A program made the translations under genes and the position numbers. The notes below the pieces were generated by a model that saw only the letters and a program-made list of their open reading frames with translations, was not told where the DNA came from and searched no databases. A DNA stretch of 12,674 nucleotides from Arenicella sp. (lineage in GTDB: Bacteria; Pseudomonadota; Gammaproteobacteria; Arenicellales; Arenicellaceae), in assembly GCA_023299895.1 (NCBI GenBank), contig JALZWI010000129.1, forward strand, positions 1 through 12,674, read 5' to 3'. Shown here piece by piece: positions 1 through 6,914 of the stretch. The number at the start of each line of letters is the position of its first letter. The stretch's first letter is position 1.

Positions 1-121
1 CGCAAAATAGTATATGCGGCGGGGTCTTAGGTCAACCGTCTCAAGAGAATAAGTTGTAATTTATCAGTATAGTTTTACTCCGTAATAAAGTTAAAAATAA
101 GCTCTTTTGATAACACTAATG

Positions 122-127
122 TATAAT
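122..127 (+). promoter_or_regulatory. Candidate -10 box for ispB
   Basis: A perfect TATAAT hexamer lies 8 nt before the ispB ATG at 136. No good -35 box sits at the usual distance, and no Shine-Dalgarno sequence precedes the ATG. If the box is used, transcription would begin at about 134-136 and the message would be leaderless or nearly so. The surrounding DNA is AT-rich, so chance occurrence is possible. Nothing else was recognised in positions 1-121. Confidence 0.35.
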
Positions 128-135
128 TTATCATT

Positions 136-1173
136 ATGACGATTAATACCACCCCAATTACTGACGCAAACTCGCAAACTGTCAACATTAAGTCAATTAT
201 TGATTTGGTCGCTGATGATATGCAGGTGGTCAATCAGAGTATCGAAACCAATCTCAACAGCGATGTCGCCCTGATTAATCAATTGGGCGCCTACATCGTG
301 CAAGCGGGTGGTAAACGCCTGCGTCCGGTAGCTCTACTTCTAGTTGCTAAAGCGACCGATCTTGAATTGTCACCAACAACTACTGATAAACCGAGTGATC
401 AAATTTTATTGGCTGCGATTATAGAGTTTATTCACACTGCCACTTTATTGCATGACGATGTCGTCGACGAGTCGGCGATGCGTCGAGGCCGTGAAACTGC
501 AAACGAAGTATTTGGCAATGCAGCCAGCGTTTTAGTCGGTGACTATTTGTATTCTCGCTCTTTTCAAATGATGGTCAAGGTCGGCAGCATGCGAGTAATG
601 GAAATTCTCTCACGCACGACAAATCAAATCGCCGAAGGCGAAGTAATGCAACTGATTAATTGCGGTTCAGCTGATACCACTGAACAACAGTACATGGATA
701 CTATACAATCTAAAACTGCGATTTTGTTTGAAGCTGCAACGCAATTGGGCGCGGTTGTGACTAAACAAACGCGTCCTGTCGAAGATGCTATGGCAGCATA
801 TGGTTTGCATTTAGGCACCGCTTTTCAGTTAGTCGATGACATCCTTGATTACACTGCTGATGCCGAAGCTATGGGAAAAAATGTGGGTGATGACCTTGCT
901 GAAGGTAAGCCAACACTGCCGTTAATCAATGCGATTGAACGCTCAGAAGGTGCTGATAAAGAAGTTTTAATTGACGCCATCACCAATGCCAGTCGAGACA
1001 ATCTAGATGCCATTCTTAAAATTATCGAGAAAACTGGTTCGCTTGCTTACACTGCCCGAATAGCCAGAGAACAAGCTTTGCTCGCGCAGGAATCTCTAGC
1101 GGCACTCCCCGACTCAATCTATAAAACAGCGCTAATGCATTTAGCCGAATTTTCAGTAGAACGAACCCACTAA
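136..1173 (+). CDS. ispB: Octaprenyl diphosphate synthase (polyprenyl synthetase)
   Basis: This is a trans-isoprenyl diphosphate synthase that condenses isopentenyl diphosphate onto farnesyl diphosphate, giving the long side chain of ubiquinone and menaquinone. It is a cytosolic enzyme. The sequence shows GGKRLRP at residues 58-64, the first Asp-rich motif DDVVD at 107-111 inside the family-typical FIHTATLLHDDVVDES block, and the second motif DDILD at 234-238 followed by GKNVGDDLAEGKPTLPL. At 345 residues it is slightly longer than E. coli IspB (323) because of about 15 extra N-terminal residues. The position matching the E. coli start is a GTC codon here, so the ATG at 136 is preferred although it lacks a Shine-Dalgarno sequence. 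The exact chain length of the product is inferred from similarity to IspB. It converges with the flavin-reductase-like gene, whose stop is 22 nt away. Confidence 0.95.
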   Translation: MTINTTPITDANSQTVNIKSIIDLVADDMQVVNQSIETNLNSDVALINQLGAYIVQAGGKRLRPVALLLVAKATDLELSPTTTDKPSDQILLAAIIEFIHTATLLHDDVVDESAMRRGRETANEVFGNAASVLVGDYLYSRSFQMMVKVGSMRVMEILSRTTNQIAEGEVMQLINCGSADTTEQQYMDTIQSKTAILFEAATQLGAVVTKQTRPVEDAMAAYGLHLGTAFQLVDDILDYTADAEAMGKNVGDDLAEGKPTLPLINAIERSEGADKEVLIDAITNASRDNLDAILKIIEKTGSLAYTARIAREQALLAQESLAALPDSIYKTALMHLAEFSVERTH

Positions 1174-1195
1174 CAGCTCATAGGGCCAAAAATAT

Positions 1196-1810
1196 CTAAT
1201 TAGGTTTAGCATAAGGTAAGCGACTCAAGGTTGTTGCCGTATGATATTCATCTAAACCTGACACCGCGACACTCTCTGCACCAACCAAATTCAGCTTACC
1301 GTCGCTTGCTATATAGTTGCTATCAACTAACACTTCTACGATTTCACCTATTACCAGTACCGTACCATTTAACTCTATATCGATTTTTTGACGGAACTCA
1401 ACGCCCATTTTAATGTTGCTTTGTGCGACATAAGGACAAACGAGATCGGTGTAATACTCATCGAAATGAGTTTGGTCAAACTCTGACATCTGAGCTGGGT
1501 ATCGCGCGGATGTATGATGCGCATCCTCGAAAAACTCTTTCATCACATGATTGATCGAGAAGAAACCACTCTCATAAATATTTTCTAATGTATCTCTTGT
1601 CACTGTATGCGGTCGACTTACAAAGGCGACAAGTGCAGGATTTGCACCCAAATGAATAACTGAGCTGATAATACAAAGGTTAGTTACCCGGTTATTACTA
1701 ATACTACCAATCAGGTTTGCGCTTTTATAACCTGACAATGAATTGATAAAATGTGCGCGGTAACGTTGTTCCATCGCTGCAAAGTCATTTTTACTAAATT
1801 GTTTAATCAT
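1196..1810 (-). CDS. Flavin reductase-like FMN-binding split-barrel protein
   Basis: This 204-residue protein resembles the flavin reductase-like domain family, which binds FMN in a split beta-barrel and often reduces flavin with NAD(P)H. The N-terminal block around residues 27-72 (SGYKSANLIGS, then NLCIISSVIHLGANPALVAFVSRP) matches the family core that holds the flavin. The stretch TRDTLENIYESGFFSINHV at about 71-89 fits the conserved segment that follows it. A later beta-rich part (about 134-186) includes GTVLVIGEIVEVLVDS. The start ATG at 1810 has only a weak AGAGA about 10 nt upstream. It stands alone between ispB (convergent) and a gap of more than 300 nt, so context says nothing about its substrate. 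It could be a free flavin reductase or an oxidoreductase with another substrate. Confidence 0.8.
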   Translation of the reverse strand: MIKQFSKNDFAAMEQRYRAHFINSLSGYKSANLIGSISNNRVTNLCIISSVIHLGANPALVAFVSRPHTVTRDTLENIYESGFFSINHVMKEFFEDAHHTSARYPAQMSEFDQTHFDEYYTDLVCPYVAQSNIKMGVEFRQKIDIELNGTVLVIGEIVEVLVDSNYIASDGKLNLVGAESVAVSGLDEYHTATTLSRLPYAKPN

Positions 1811-2153
1811 TAAATAGGTTCTCTACAAAAATAAAAATAAACCCTCTTGTTATGAAATCAGAGCGCTAGCTAAACTGTATTTTATGTTTCAACGCTACTA
1901 CCTAATCAATAAAATTACATGCCAATATAGCAATAAAACTCATGCTACCTCTATAGTTATCTATTGAGGGTTACATGTTAGAGTTACTTATTATCTAACC
2001 TAAAGGCTAAATTATAGATACTCTTCTAATATTCAGCTAAAACTAAATTTCATCTCAGACTAGATAAATTCGAAATCCCTTTTCTTTTTTTACGTAAATT
2101 ACGCGTGCCTCGGCTATATCCAAGTATTAATGTCTGTCTAAACGAATAGCAGT
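1811..2153. other. AT-rich intergenic region, no gene recognised
   Basis: This 343-nt stretch lies upstream of the flavin-reductase-like gene and downstream of the 147-residue gene, both on the minus strand. I see no convincing ORF, tRNA or promoter with both boxes. It contains a short 6-bp inverted repeat (GTTAGA at 1977-1982 and TCTAAC at 1994-1999, 11-nt loop) and the 8-bp palindrome TTACGTAA at 2090-2097. Both are within what chance would give in AT-rich DNA. The promoter of the flavin-reductase-like gene is presumably here but could not be placed. Confidence 0.6.
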
Positions 2154-2597
2154 CTAGGCTACCTCAGCTAGAGGCTTTTCGACACCGCCAGCGACTTTCA
2201 CCTCTAGTAGATCCAAACTATCACCTATATCGGCAACCTTGAAACCTACACCAATTTTATTTTTTGGTAAGCTGGTATGCACAACTTGATATTTATTTAG
2301 TAATCTAGTGACATCTTCTCGGTCTTCTGATTTTGCAACAACTTCACCGACCAGAGCATAACCAATTTCATCTGAATCATCCGCTTGCTTAGACTCAATA
2401 ATTTCTGTAACTCGATAAAACGTACTGACTTTTCGTGTGCTAAGGATGACACATACTAAGCTACCTTCTTTAATCGTGGACCAGTCTTTGTTCTTCTTAT
2501 TGTTAATTTGTTTGTTAGTGATATCAAAGAATATATCATCCCGTTCAGGATAGAATTCCCAGTAATTACGATCACTAATGTTGCTAAGTATGTGCAT
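2154..2597 (-). CDS. Hypothetical protein, beta-rich, possibly PUA/EVE-like
   Basis: I do not recognise this 147-residue protein with confidence. It has no signal peptide or membrane segment and is probably cytoplasmic. The middle is beta-strand-rich: GSLVCVILSTRK at about 45-56, STFYRVTEIIES at 58-69 and IGYALVGEVVAK at 78-89. This arrangement, with an early aromatic NYWEF at 11-15, recalls the small PUA-like/EVE beta-barrels that bind modified nucleobases, but the resemblance is loose and unproven. The start is well supported: a GAGG ribosome site (2604-2607 on the + strand as CCTC) lies 6 nt before the ATG at 2597. Gaps on both sides suggest it is transcribed alone. Confidence 0.65.
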   Translation of the reverse strand: MHILSNISDRNYWEFYPERDDIFFDITNKQINNKKNKDWSTIKEGSLVCVILSTRKVSTFYRVTEIIESKQADDSDEIGYALVGEVVAKSEDREDVTRLLNKYQVVHTSLPKNKIGVGFKVADIGDSLDLLEVKVAGGVEKPLAEVA

Positions 2598-2888
2598 TCA
2601 AATCCTCAGTTACTGTTACAGAAAAATTAACTTTACTCACTATCTGACTATAATAGCATACGCAGAATTAACAAGAAGTGGCTCTTGCTCATCGTCAATA
2701 GCAAACAGCTGTTTAAAAAATGATTATCAGCCCATAATTGACGCGTCTTCAATAAGATATAGTAAACTTACTAAATGATGAATTCTCTATCATAATAAAT
2801 ATCACACTAGCCATTAATGATAGCGCATCTATTAAATAAATGGCCTTACAAATATTTTTAGACTTCTGTTGCTAATAGGTATATTACA
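2598..2888. other. Divergent intergenic region
   Basis: This 291-nt stretch separates the minus-strand 147-residue gene from the plus-strand DUF4174-like gene, so it must hold both promoters, although no clear pair of -35 and -10 boxes was found. It contains the perfect 12-bp palindrome AAACAGCTGTTT at 2703-2714, followed by six A residues. A short plus-strand reading frame at 2578-2778 lacks any recognisable product and is not called as a gene. Confidence 0.5.
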
Positions 2889-3326
2889 ATGAAACCAATC
2901 ATTCAACTTTTGATCGTTTTAATAATAGCGACCCTGATCAACAACCCCTCTATGGCCGCAAACGAAACGCTTGACGACATAAGCCAGCTTAAATGGAAAA
3001 ACAGAGTTTTACTGATCAAACCTAAAATGGAATGCGATCAAGAAATCTCGGTATTAATGGCAGATGATATAGAAATTAATGACCGCGATATTATCTGGTT
3101 TGTTTTTTGTGATGGCGAAGTAGTCAGCAATTACCCTAGTTTAATCTCCGACAAATTTATTGTTGAGACGATAGAATCGTTATTTGCCCGTAACGATGTG
3201 ACTATTCTCTTAGTTGGCAAGGATGGCGGGGTAAAACGTCGCACTGATGAACTCAATCTAGTAAGGCTTTACCAATTGATTGACTCAATGCCAATGCGGC
3301 AAGATGAGATGAACCTTAAGAATTAA
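2889..3326 (+). CDS. DUF4174 domain-containing exported protein
   Basis: This 145-residue protein begins with a Sec-type signal peptide: Lys2, a hydrophobic stretch at about 4-17, and a likely cleavage site after SMA or SMAA (residues 23-24). The mature part is short and thioredoxin-like in style, with the DUF4174 hallmarks RVLLIKPK at 39-46, LVGKDGGVKRR at 108-118 and IDSMPMRQDEM at 131-141. The function of this family is unknown. The protein is expected in the periplasm or at the cell surface. Two cysteines remain after cleavage (Cys49 and Cys74) but not as a CxxC pair. A weak AGG lies about 9 nt before the ATG. Its 3' end overlaps the convergent wecE-like gene by 11 nt. There is no sign that it belongs to the neighbouring operon. 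Confidence 0.8.
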   Translation: MKPIIQLLIVLIIATLINNPSMAANETLDDISQLKWKNRVLLIKPKMECDQEISVLMADDIEINDRDIIWFVFCDGEVVSNYPSLISDKFIVETIESLFARNDVTILLVGKDGGVKRRTDELNLVRLYQLIDSMPMRQDEMNLKN

Positions 3327-4461
3327 GATTGATAGCGGCAGTTAGTTCTTTAACAACTCTATCTTGTTGTTGTTTTGTCATCTCTACCCACAAAGGTAGA
3401 CGAATGATTCTTGACGATAATGAATCGGTAAGTGGTAATTCACTGTTCGAGCGGCAGAATTTATCGGCTGCCGGTGCCGAATGCAGTGGCACATAATGAA
3501 ATACCGCATAGATACCTTTTTCTTTTAAGCTGTGCAAAACTTTCAACCTAAGGTCTGAAGAATTAACAATCACATAATACATGTGCGCATTATGTTGGCA
3601 CTCAGCTGGAATAATAGGGCGACGTATCAAATTTTTTTGTTCAAGTGATTCTAGAGCAGCGTGGTAATACGACCAGTGCGCTAAACGTCGATTGGTAATC
3701 TCCTTTGCGTGTTCAAGTTGTGCCCAAAGAAAAGCGGCAATTAATTCTCCAGGTAGAAAAGATGAACCAAGATCACGCCAGCTATATTTGTCGATCTCTC
3801 CCCTGAAGAACTGACTCCGATCAGTTCCCTTTTCTCGAATGACTTCAGCTCGTATACAGAGCTCCTCACGATTAACTAATAGAGCCCCGCCTTCTCCTGA
3901 AATCACATTTTTTGTTTCGTGAAAACTATATGCACCCATATCGCCAATTGAACCTAATTGTCGACCTTTATAACTTGCCATTACGCCTTGAGCGGCATCT
4001 TCAATTACGGCCAAATCGTAACGTTTAGCAAGTGCCATAATTGTATCCATTTCACATGACACTCCAGCATAATGAACAGGAACAATGGCCTTCGTTTTAG
4101 CCGTGATTGCAGCCTCTATTAAAGACTCATCAATGTTCAGAGTATCTTCTCTGATATCAACGAATATAGGCATTCCACCACGCAATACAAATGCATTTGC
4201 AGTTGAAACAAAAGTGTAGGAAGGCATGATAATTTCATCGCCAGGCTTAACCTCAAGTAGCAATGCAGCCATTTCCAAAGCAGCAGTACACGAATGCGAT
4301 AGAAGCGCCTTATTACTACCAGTAAAGTTCTCTAACCATGCATGGCATTTATCAGTAAATGGTCCGTCACCTGCCAAACAACCCAGTTGATGAGCATGCT
4401 CAATATACACAAGCTCCTTGCCTGTCATATACGGATGATTAAATGGAATATCGTTTATCAT
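3316..4461 (-). CDS. wecE: dTDP-4-amino-4,6-dideoxygalactose transaminase (WecE/RffA type)
   Basis: This is a PLP-dependent DegT/DnrJ/EryC1 aminotransferase. E. coli WecE uses glutamate to aminate dTDP-4-keto-6-deoxy-D-glucose, giving dTDP-Fuc4N for surface glycan assembly. The 381-residue protein follows WecE through long blocks: SCTAALEMAALLL at 57-69, IMPSYTFVSTANAFVLRGG at 78-96, VPVHYAGVSCEMDTIMALAK at 127-146, EDAAQG at 154-159 (Asp155 contacts the PLP ring nitrogen) and SFHETKN at 179-185 with Lys184 as the Schiff-base lysine. AVFHYVPLHS near the C-terminus is also typical. The start MINDIPFN aligns with the E. coli start, although no Shine-Dalgarno sequence is visible. It is the last gene of the eight-gene operon, 21 nt after the preceding methyltransferase. 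The aminotransferase class is certain. The exact sugar is inferred, because no dTDP-glucose pathway genes are nearby. Confidence 0.9.
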   Translation of the reverse strand: MINDIPFNHPYMTGKELVYIEHAHQLGCLAGDGPFTDKCHAWLENFTGSNKALLSHSCTAALEMAALLLEVKPGDEIIMPSYTFVSTANAFVLRGGMPIFVDIREDTLNIDESLIEAAITAKTKAIVPVHYAGVSCEMDTIMALAKRYDLAVIEDAAQGVMASYKGRQLGSIGDMGAYSFHETKNVISGEGGALLVNREELCIRAEVIREKGTDRSQFFRGEIDKYSWRDLGSSFLPGELIAAFLWAQLEHAKEITNRRLAHWSYYHAALESLEQKNLIRRPIIPAECQHNAHMYYVIVNSSDLRLKVLHSLKEKGIYAVFHYVPLHSAPAADKFCRSNSELPLTDSLSSRIIRLPLWVEMTKQQQDRVVKELTAAINLNS

Positions 4462-4482
4462 AAAAATTTATTTAAGCACTCA

Positions 4483-5112
4483 CTAAATAGTAACTTGGCA
4501 TTCTAAAACAGCATGATCATAAGGTATACGCAGATAATCATTACGATGCCTAGCTATGACGTTAGCAAAACACGTCTCCGCTAACTTTCGTAGTTCATCA
4601 GGAGTACGGATATTTTGACCTCGGTCTCGTTCGATAAAAAATTTAGAAATAAAGTTTTGCCCTTCAATAAAACAAGGATCAGCACTTATGAATCTACCAT
4701 CCTTATTTAATGCTTTTGCTACCAAGCCAAAAAGTTGTTTTGCTTCATCATCATTAATATGGTGAAGGACGCCACTGGTATATGCCACATCAATGCCAGG
4801 TAAATTTGCTAATGTTTTTTCATCAAACAGACCATGATGAAATGTGGCATTCCTACACCCAAAATTTTTCTGAGCCGAAACAATATAATCTTCTGAAATA
4901 TCAAAACCATAATATTCTATATCTTCTGGTAAATGATTCAATATCTCTGCCGTTCCACAACCAATATCTAAAACGGTTTGCCCAGACTCAATTCTCAAAT
5001 CATCTTCAACAAACAGTTCGCAACCTCTGTTCGCTCCAAGTAAGGATTGAAAAGAGTTATAGACAATTGGATGAGATAATACAGCTCTTAAACCTGATGT
5101 GATTTGCGACAT
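4483..5112 (-). CDS. Class I SAM-dependent methyltransferase
   Basis: This 209-residue protein has the Rossmann-type methyltransferase core. Motif I, VLDIGCGTA, is at 47-55; YYGFDIS at 67-73 carries the acidic residue Asp71 that binds the SAM ribose; and a motif IV-like region at 108-119 ends in SGVLHHI. LNKDGRFISADP at 135-146 is the usual strand after motif V. The C-terminal 60 residues are variable and probably form the substrate pocket. The LHHI segment is common in small-molecule methyltransferases, including those acting on sugars and quinones. It starts 2 nt after the stop of the upstream methyltransferase and has no clear Shine-Dalgarno sequence, suggesting coupled translation. The substrate is unknown; context points to a sugar or an attached amine. 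Confidence 0.85.
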   Translation of the reverse strand: MSQITSGLRAVLSHPIVYNSFQSLLGANRGCELFVEDDLRIESGQTVLDIGCGTAEILNHLPEDIEYYGFDISEDYIVSAQKNFGCRNATFHHGLFDEKTLANLPGIDVAYTSGVLHHINDDEAKQLFGLVAKALNKDGRFISADPCFIEGQNFISKFFIERDRGQNIRTPDELRKLAETCFANVIARHRNDYLRIPYDHAVLECQVTI

Positions 5113-5114
5113 AG

Positions 5115-5879
5115 TTACGATTTTTTATATGCAAATATAGCTTTATAGTCACCCATTTCATTGAGCATAGGTAGGCACATCATAAATTGTCCAAGATGAT
5201 AAAGCGGTGTGGTAATAAACTCTGGCCACTTGATGTAGGCTAAACCAAGACGACCCGGCCAAAAATGCAATTGTTTAGTCGACTGAATATTGAACCCCGC
5301 TTGCGTTACCAACTCGCAATATTGTTTGAATTTCATATTCAAAACAAAATGCAGAAAGCCTTTATGAATTGGTTCCATTAAAAGGATCTGCCCACCTTTT
5401 TTCAGTGAGCGGTATAAATTATCTAATATTATTGACAACTCAGATGCATCTTTTGCTGCCACAGCGCTGCAACCCCACATAAACACAAGATCATAGTCTG
5501 AAACAGTATCGATATCAAAAACCGATTGGATCTTATATGTTATGTCTAAACCTTGTGACTCCTGTTCGGCTAATTCAATCGCCTTAGCGGAAAAATCAAC
5601 AGCGGTAACCTTTGCACCTTTGTTTGCCAAGTAGCGAGACATATAACCAGTCCCGCAGCCCACATCCAACACTCTTTTATTGGTTAAGTCAGTTAAAAAT
5701 GACTCAACTAATTTCATATGTTCGATATGATATAAACGATTAAGATTGTTGTTAGGCCACATAGATACTGCATCACCCTCTAATGAGGATGCTTTGGAAT
5801 CCCAATACTCTGCACGCGAATAAACCGCTTCTCTATTCCAACGGTTTTTAAGCATACTGACCAACCCAGTAACTTTCAT
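5115..5879 (-). CDS. Class I SAM-dependent methyltransferase
   Basis: This 254-residue methyltransferase has motif I VLDVGCGTG at 70-78, followed by the SAM-ribose acidic residue in VTAVDFS (Asp95). YDLVFMWGCSAV at 129-140 occupies the motif IV position, and LKKGGQILLMEP at 159-170 follows. The first 65 residues (including EYWDSKASSLEG at 24-35) resemble the N-terminal cap of UbiE/UbiG-like small-molecule methyltransferases. The hydrophobic, tryptophan- and proline-containing tail at about 205-240 may lie near a membrane or bind a lipid substrate, which is inference only. An AGAAGA ribosome site lies about 4-5 nt before the ATG. The 96-nt gap upstream is the only real break in the operon. It is not closely similar to the next methyltransferase, so the pair is not a recent duplication. 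Confidence 0.85.
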   Translation of the reverse strand: MKVTGLVSMLKNRWNREAVYSRAEYWDSKASSLEGDAVSMWPNNNLNRLYHIEHMKLVESFLTDLTNKRVLDVGCGTGYMSRYLANKGAKVTAVDFSAKAIELAEQESQGLDITYKIQSVFDIDTVSDYDLVFMWGCSAVAAKDASELSIILDNLYRSLKKGGQILLMEPIHKGFLHFVLNMKFKQYCELVTQAGFNIQSTKQLHFWPGRLGLAYIKWPEFITTPLYHLGQFMMCLPMLNEMGDYKAIFAYKKS

Positions 5880-5975
5880 AATGTCTTCTTAATTTAGTAT
5901 TTCTTTATCCGAAGTGGTTTTTCTTCGGTATTATTTAACTCAGTATAAAAGCGAATTGCTACTCAAAGCAATCAT
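5880..5975 (-). promoter_or_regulatory. Intra-operon gap with two hairpins and a possible internal promoter
   Basis: This 96-nt spacer contains two small inverted repeats. One pairs AATTGC (5954-5959) with GCAATC (5968-5973) across an 8-nt loop, just after the stop of the membrane-protein gene; on the minus-strand transcript it is followed by CGCTTTTAT, a weak terminator-like tail. The other pairs CCGAAG (5909-5914) with CTTCGG (5923-5928). On the minus strand a TATACT (5947 to 5942) with TTGCTT 18 nt upstream (5971 to 5966) is a weak promoter candidate for the last three genes. None of these is strong on its own. Confidence 0.35.
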
Positions 5976-6914
5976 TTAATCATCAACTTTCGGTAAAACA
6001 AAACATCTGATAATAAACCAATGCATCACTCCTACCACTAATAACATTAAGCCATAAGCCCTGAGCATCAATGCACCCGCATTAGCCGAAGCCAGATCAA
6101 ACCCAAGATAGTTCAACCATACTGAAATTCCGACTTCGGATACGCCCACTGAACCTGGTATAAAGCTAACCACATTAACCAAGGTCATACCTGTTGTGAG
6201 CCCCGCAACATCAATTGGGTTAAGCAAAATTTCTACCGACCATAATGTCGTCCACCACCCCAAGATAACGCAAGACCAAGCCATTACGGTAAGAAGTACT
6301 GATTTCAACATCAGATAAGGGTTCTGAAACATTACGTTTAAGCGCGACTTAATCTCTTTAATAACCTGAAATTGATCGGCAAAAAAATGAAAAACCAAAT
6401 AGGACAATAAAAAGCTAACTAATAGTATCGCTATCACGATCAGAGCAGAAGAAACTGCTTCACCTTTGAACGTAGAAAGGCTAATACAAATCACGGTAAT
6501 TAAAGCTACGATTATGATGTCTATGAGCCGCTCAATAGCAAGCGCGAAATAACCATCGGAACGTGATAACTTTCCTGATTTTTTCAACATTTCCACTTTC
6601 AATATTTCGCCTGATTGTAAAGGCATTACCATCGATAAACCCAGGCTGTAGGCTGTAGCAATATAAAGTGTTTGAAAAGAATAATGATGATAGCCAAAAA
6701 TATTAAGCATGACCGACCAACGCAATGTTCTAAAAACCCAAAAAGAAATAATACTGATTATTGAGCCTATTAAAAAAACTAAAACGTTCGCTTGCAAAAC
6801 TATTTCAAATGCGTCACGCCACTGAAATTCTCGAAATAGATAGGCAACACATGCTATAAATATGACGACGGCAACAAAAATAATTAGTCGCGTTTTAAGT
6901 TTTGAAAAATTCAT
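5976..6914 (-). CDS. Lysylphosphatidylglycerol synthase TM-region (YbhN/UPF0104) membrane protein, possible flippase
   Basis: This 312-residue integral inner-membrane protein has about eight hydrophobic segments (roughly 8-28, 43-62, 82-100, 127-147, 156-178, 204-229, 238-256 and 285-305). It shows the family landmarks: PLQSGEILKVEML at 98-110, AIERLID at 126-132 and FIPGSVGVSEVGI at 251-263. The family is the membrane half of MprF without its synthase domain, and includes YbhN- and AglD-like proteins often found beside family 2 glycosyltransferases. In MprF this region translocates a lipid, so a flippase role for a lipid-linked sugar is plausible but is inference here. Its ATG directly follows the TAA of the ATP-grasp gene, so translation is probably coupled. 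Confidence 0.85.
   Translation of the reverse strand: MNFSKLKTRLIIFVAVVIFIACVAYLFREFQWRDAFEIVLQANVLVFLIGSIISIISFWVFRTLRWSVMLNIFGYHHYSFQTLYIATAYSLGLSMVMPLQSGEILKVEMLKKSGKLSRSDGYFALAIERLIDIIIVALITVICISLSTFKGEAVSSALIVIAILLVSFLLSYLVFHFFADQFQVIKEIKSRLNVMFQNPYLMLKSVLLTVMAWSCVILGWWTTLWSVEILLNPIDVAGLTTGMTLVNVVSFIPGSVGVSEVGISVWLNYLGFDLASANAGALMLRAYGLMLLVVGVMHWFIIRCFVLPKVDD

Noticed and set aside
2703..2714. Perfect 12-bp palindrome AAACAGCTGTTT followed by six A
   Set aside because: A few 12-bp palindromes are expected by chance in a window this long, it has no loop for a terminator hairpin, and no second copy was seen.
2578..2778. A 66-codon plus-strand reading frame
   Set aside because: It overlaps the start and ribosome site of a better-supported minus-strand gene, has no recognisable product, and lies in AT-rich intergenic DNA.
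4483..5879. The two adjacent methyltransferases as a recent tandem duplication or a split single gene
   Set aside because: Each has its own complete SAM-binding core, and the sequences outside motif I are dissimilar.
5909..5928. CCGAAG/CTTCGG hairpin as a transcription terminator
   Set aside because: The stem is only 6 bp and no T run follows it on the minus strand.
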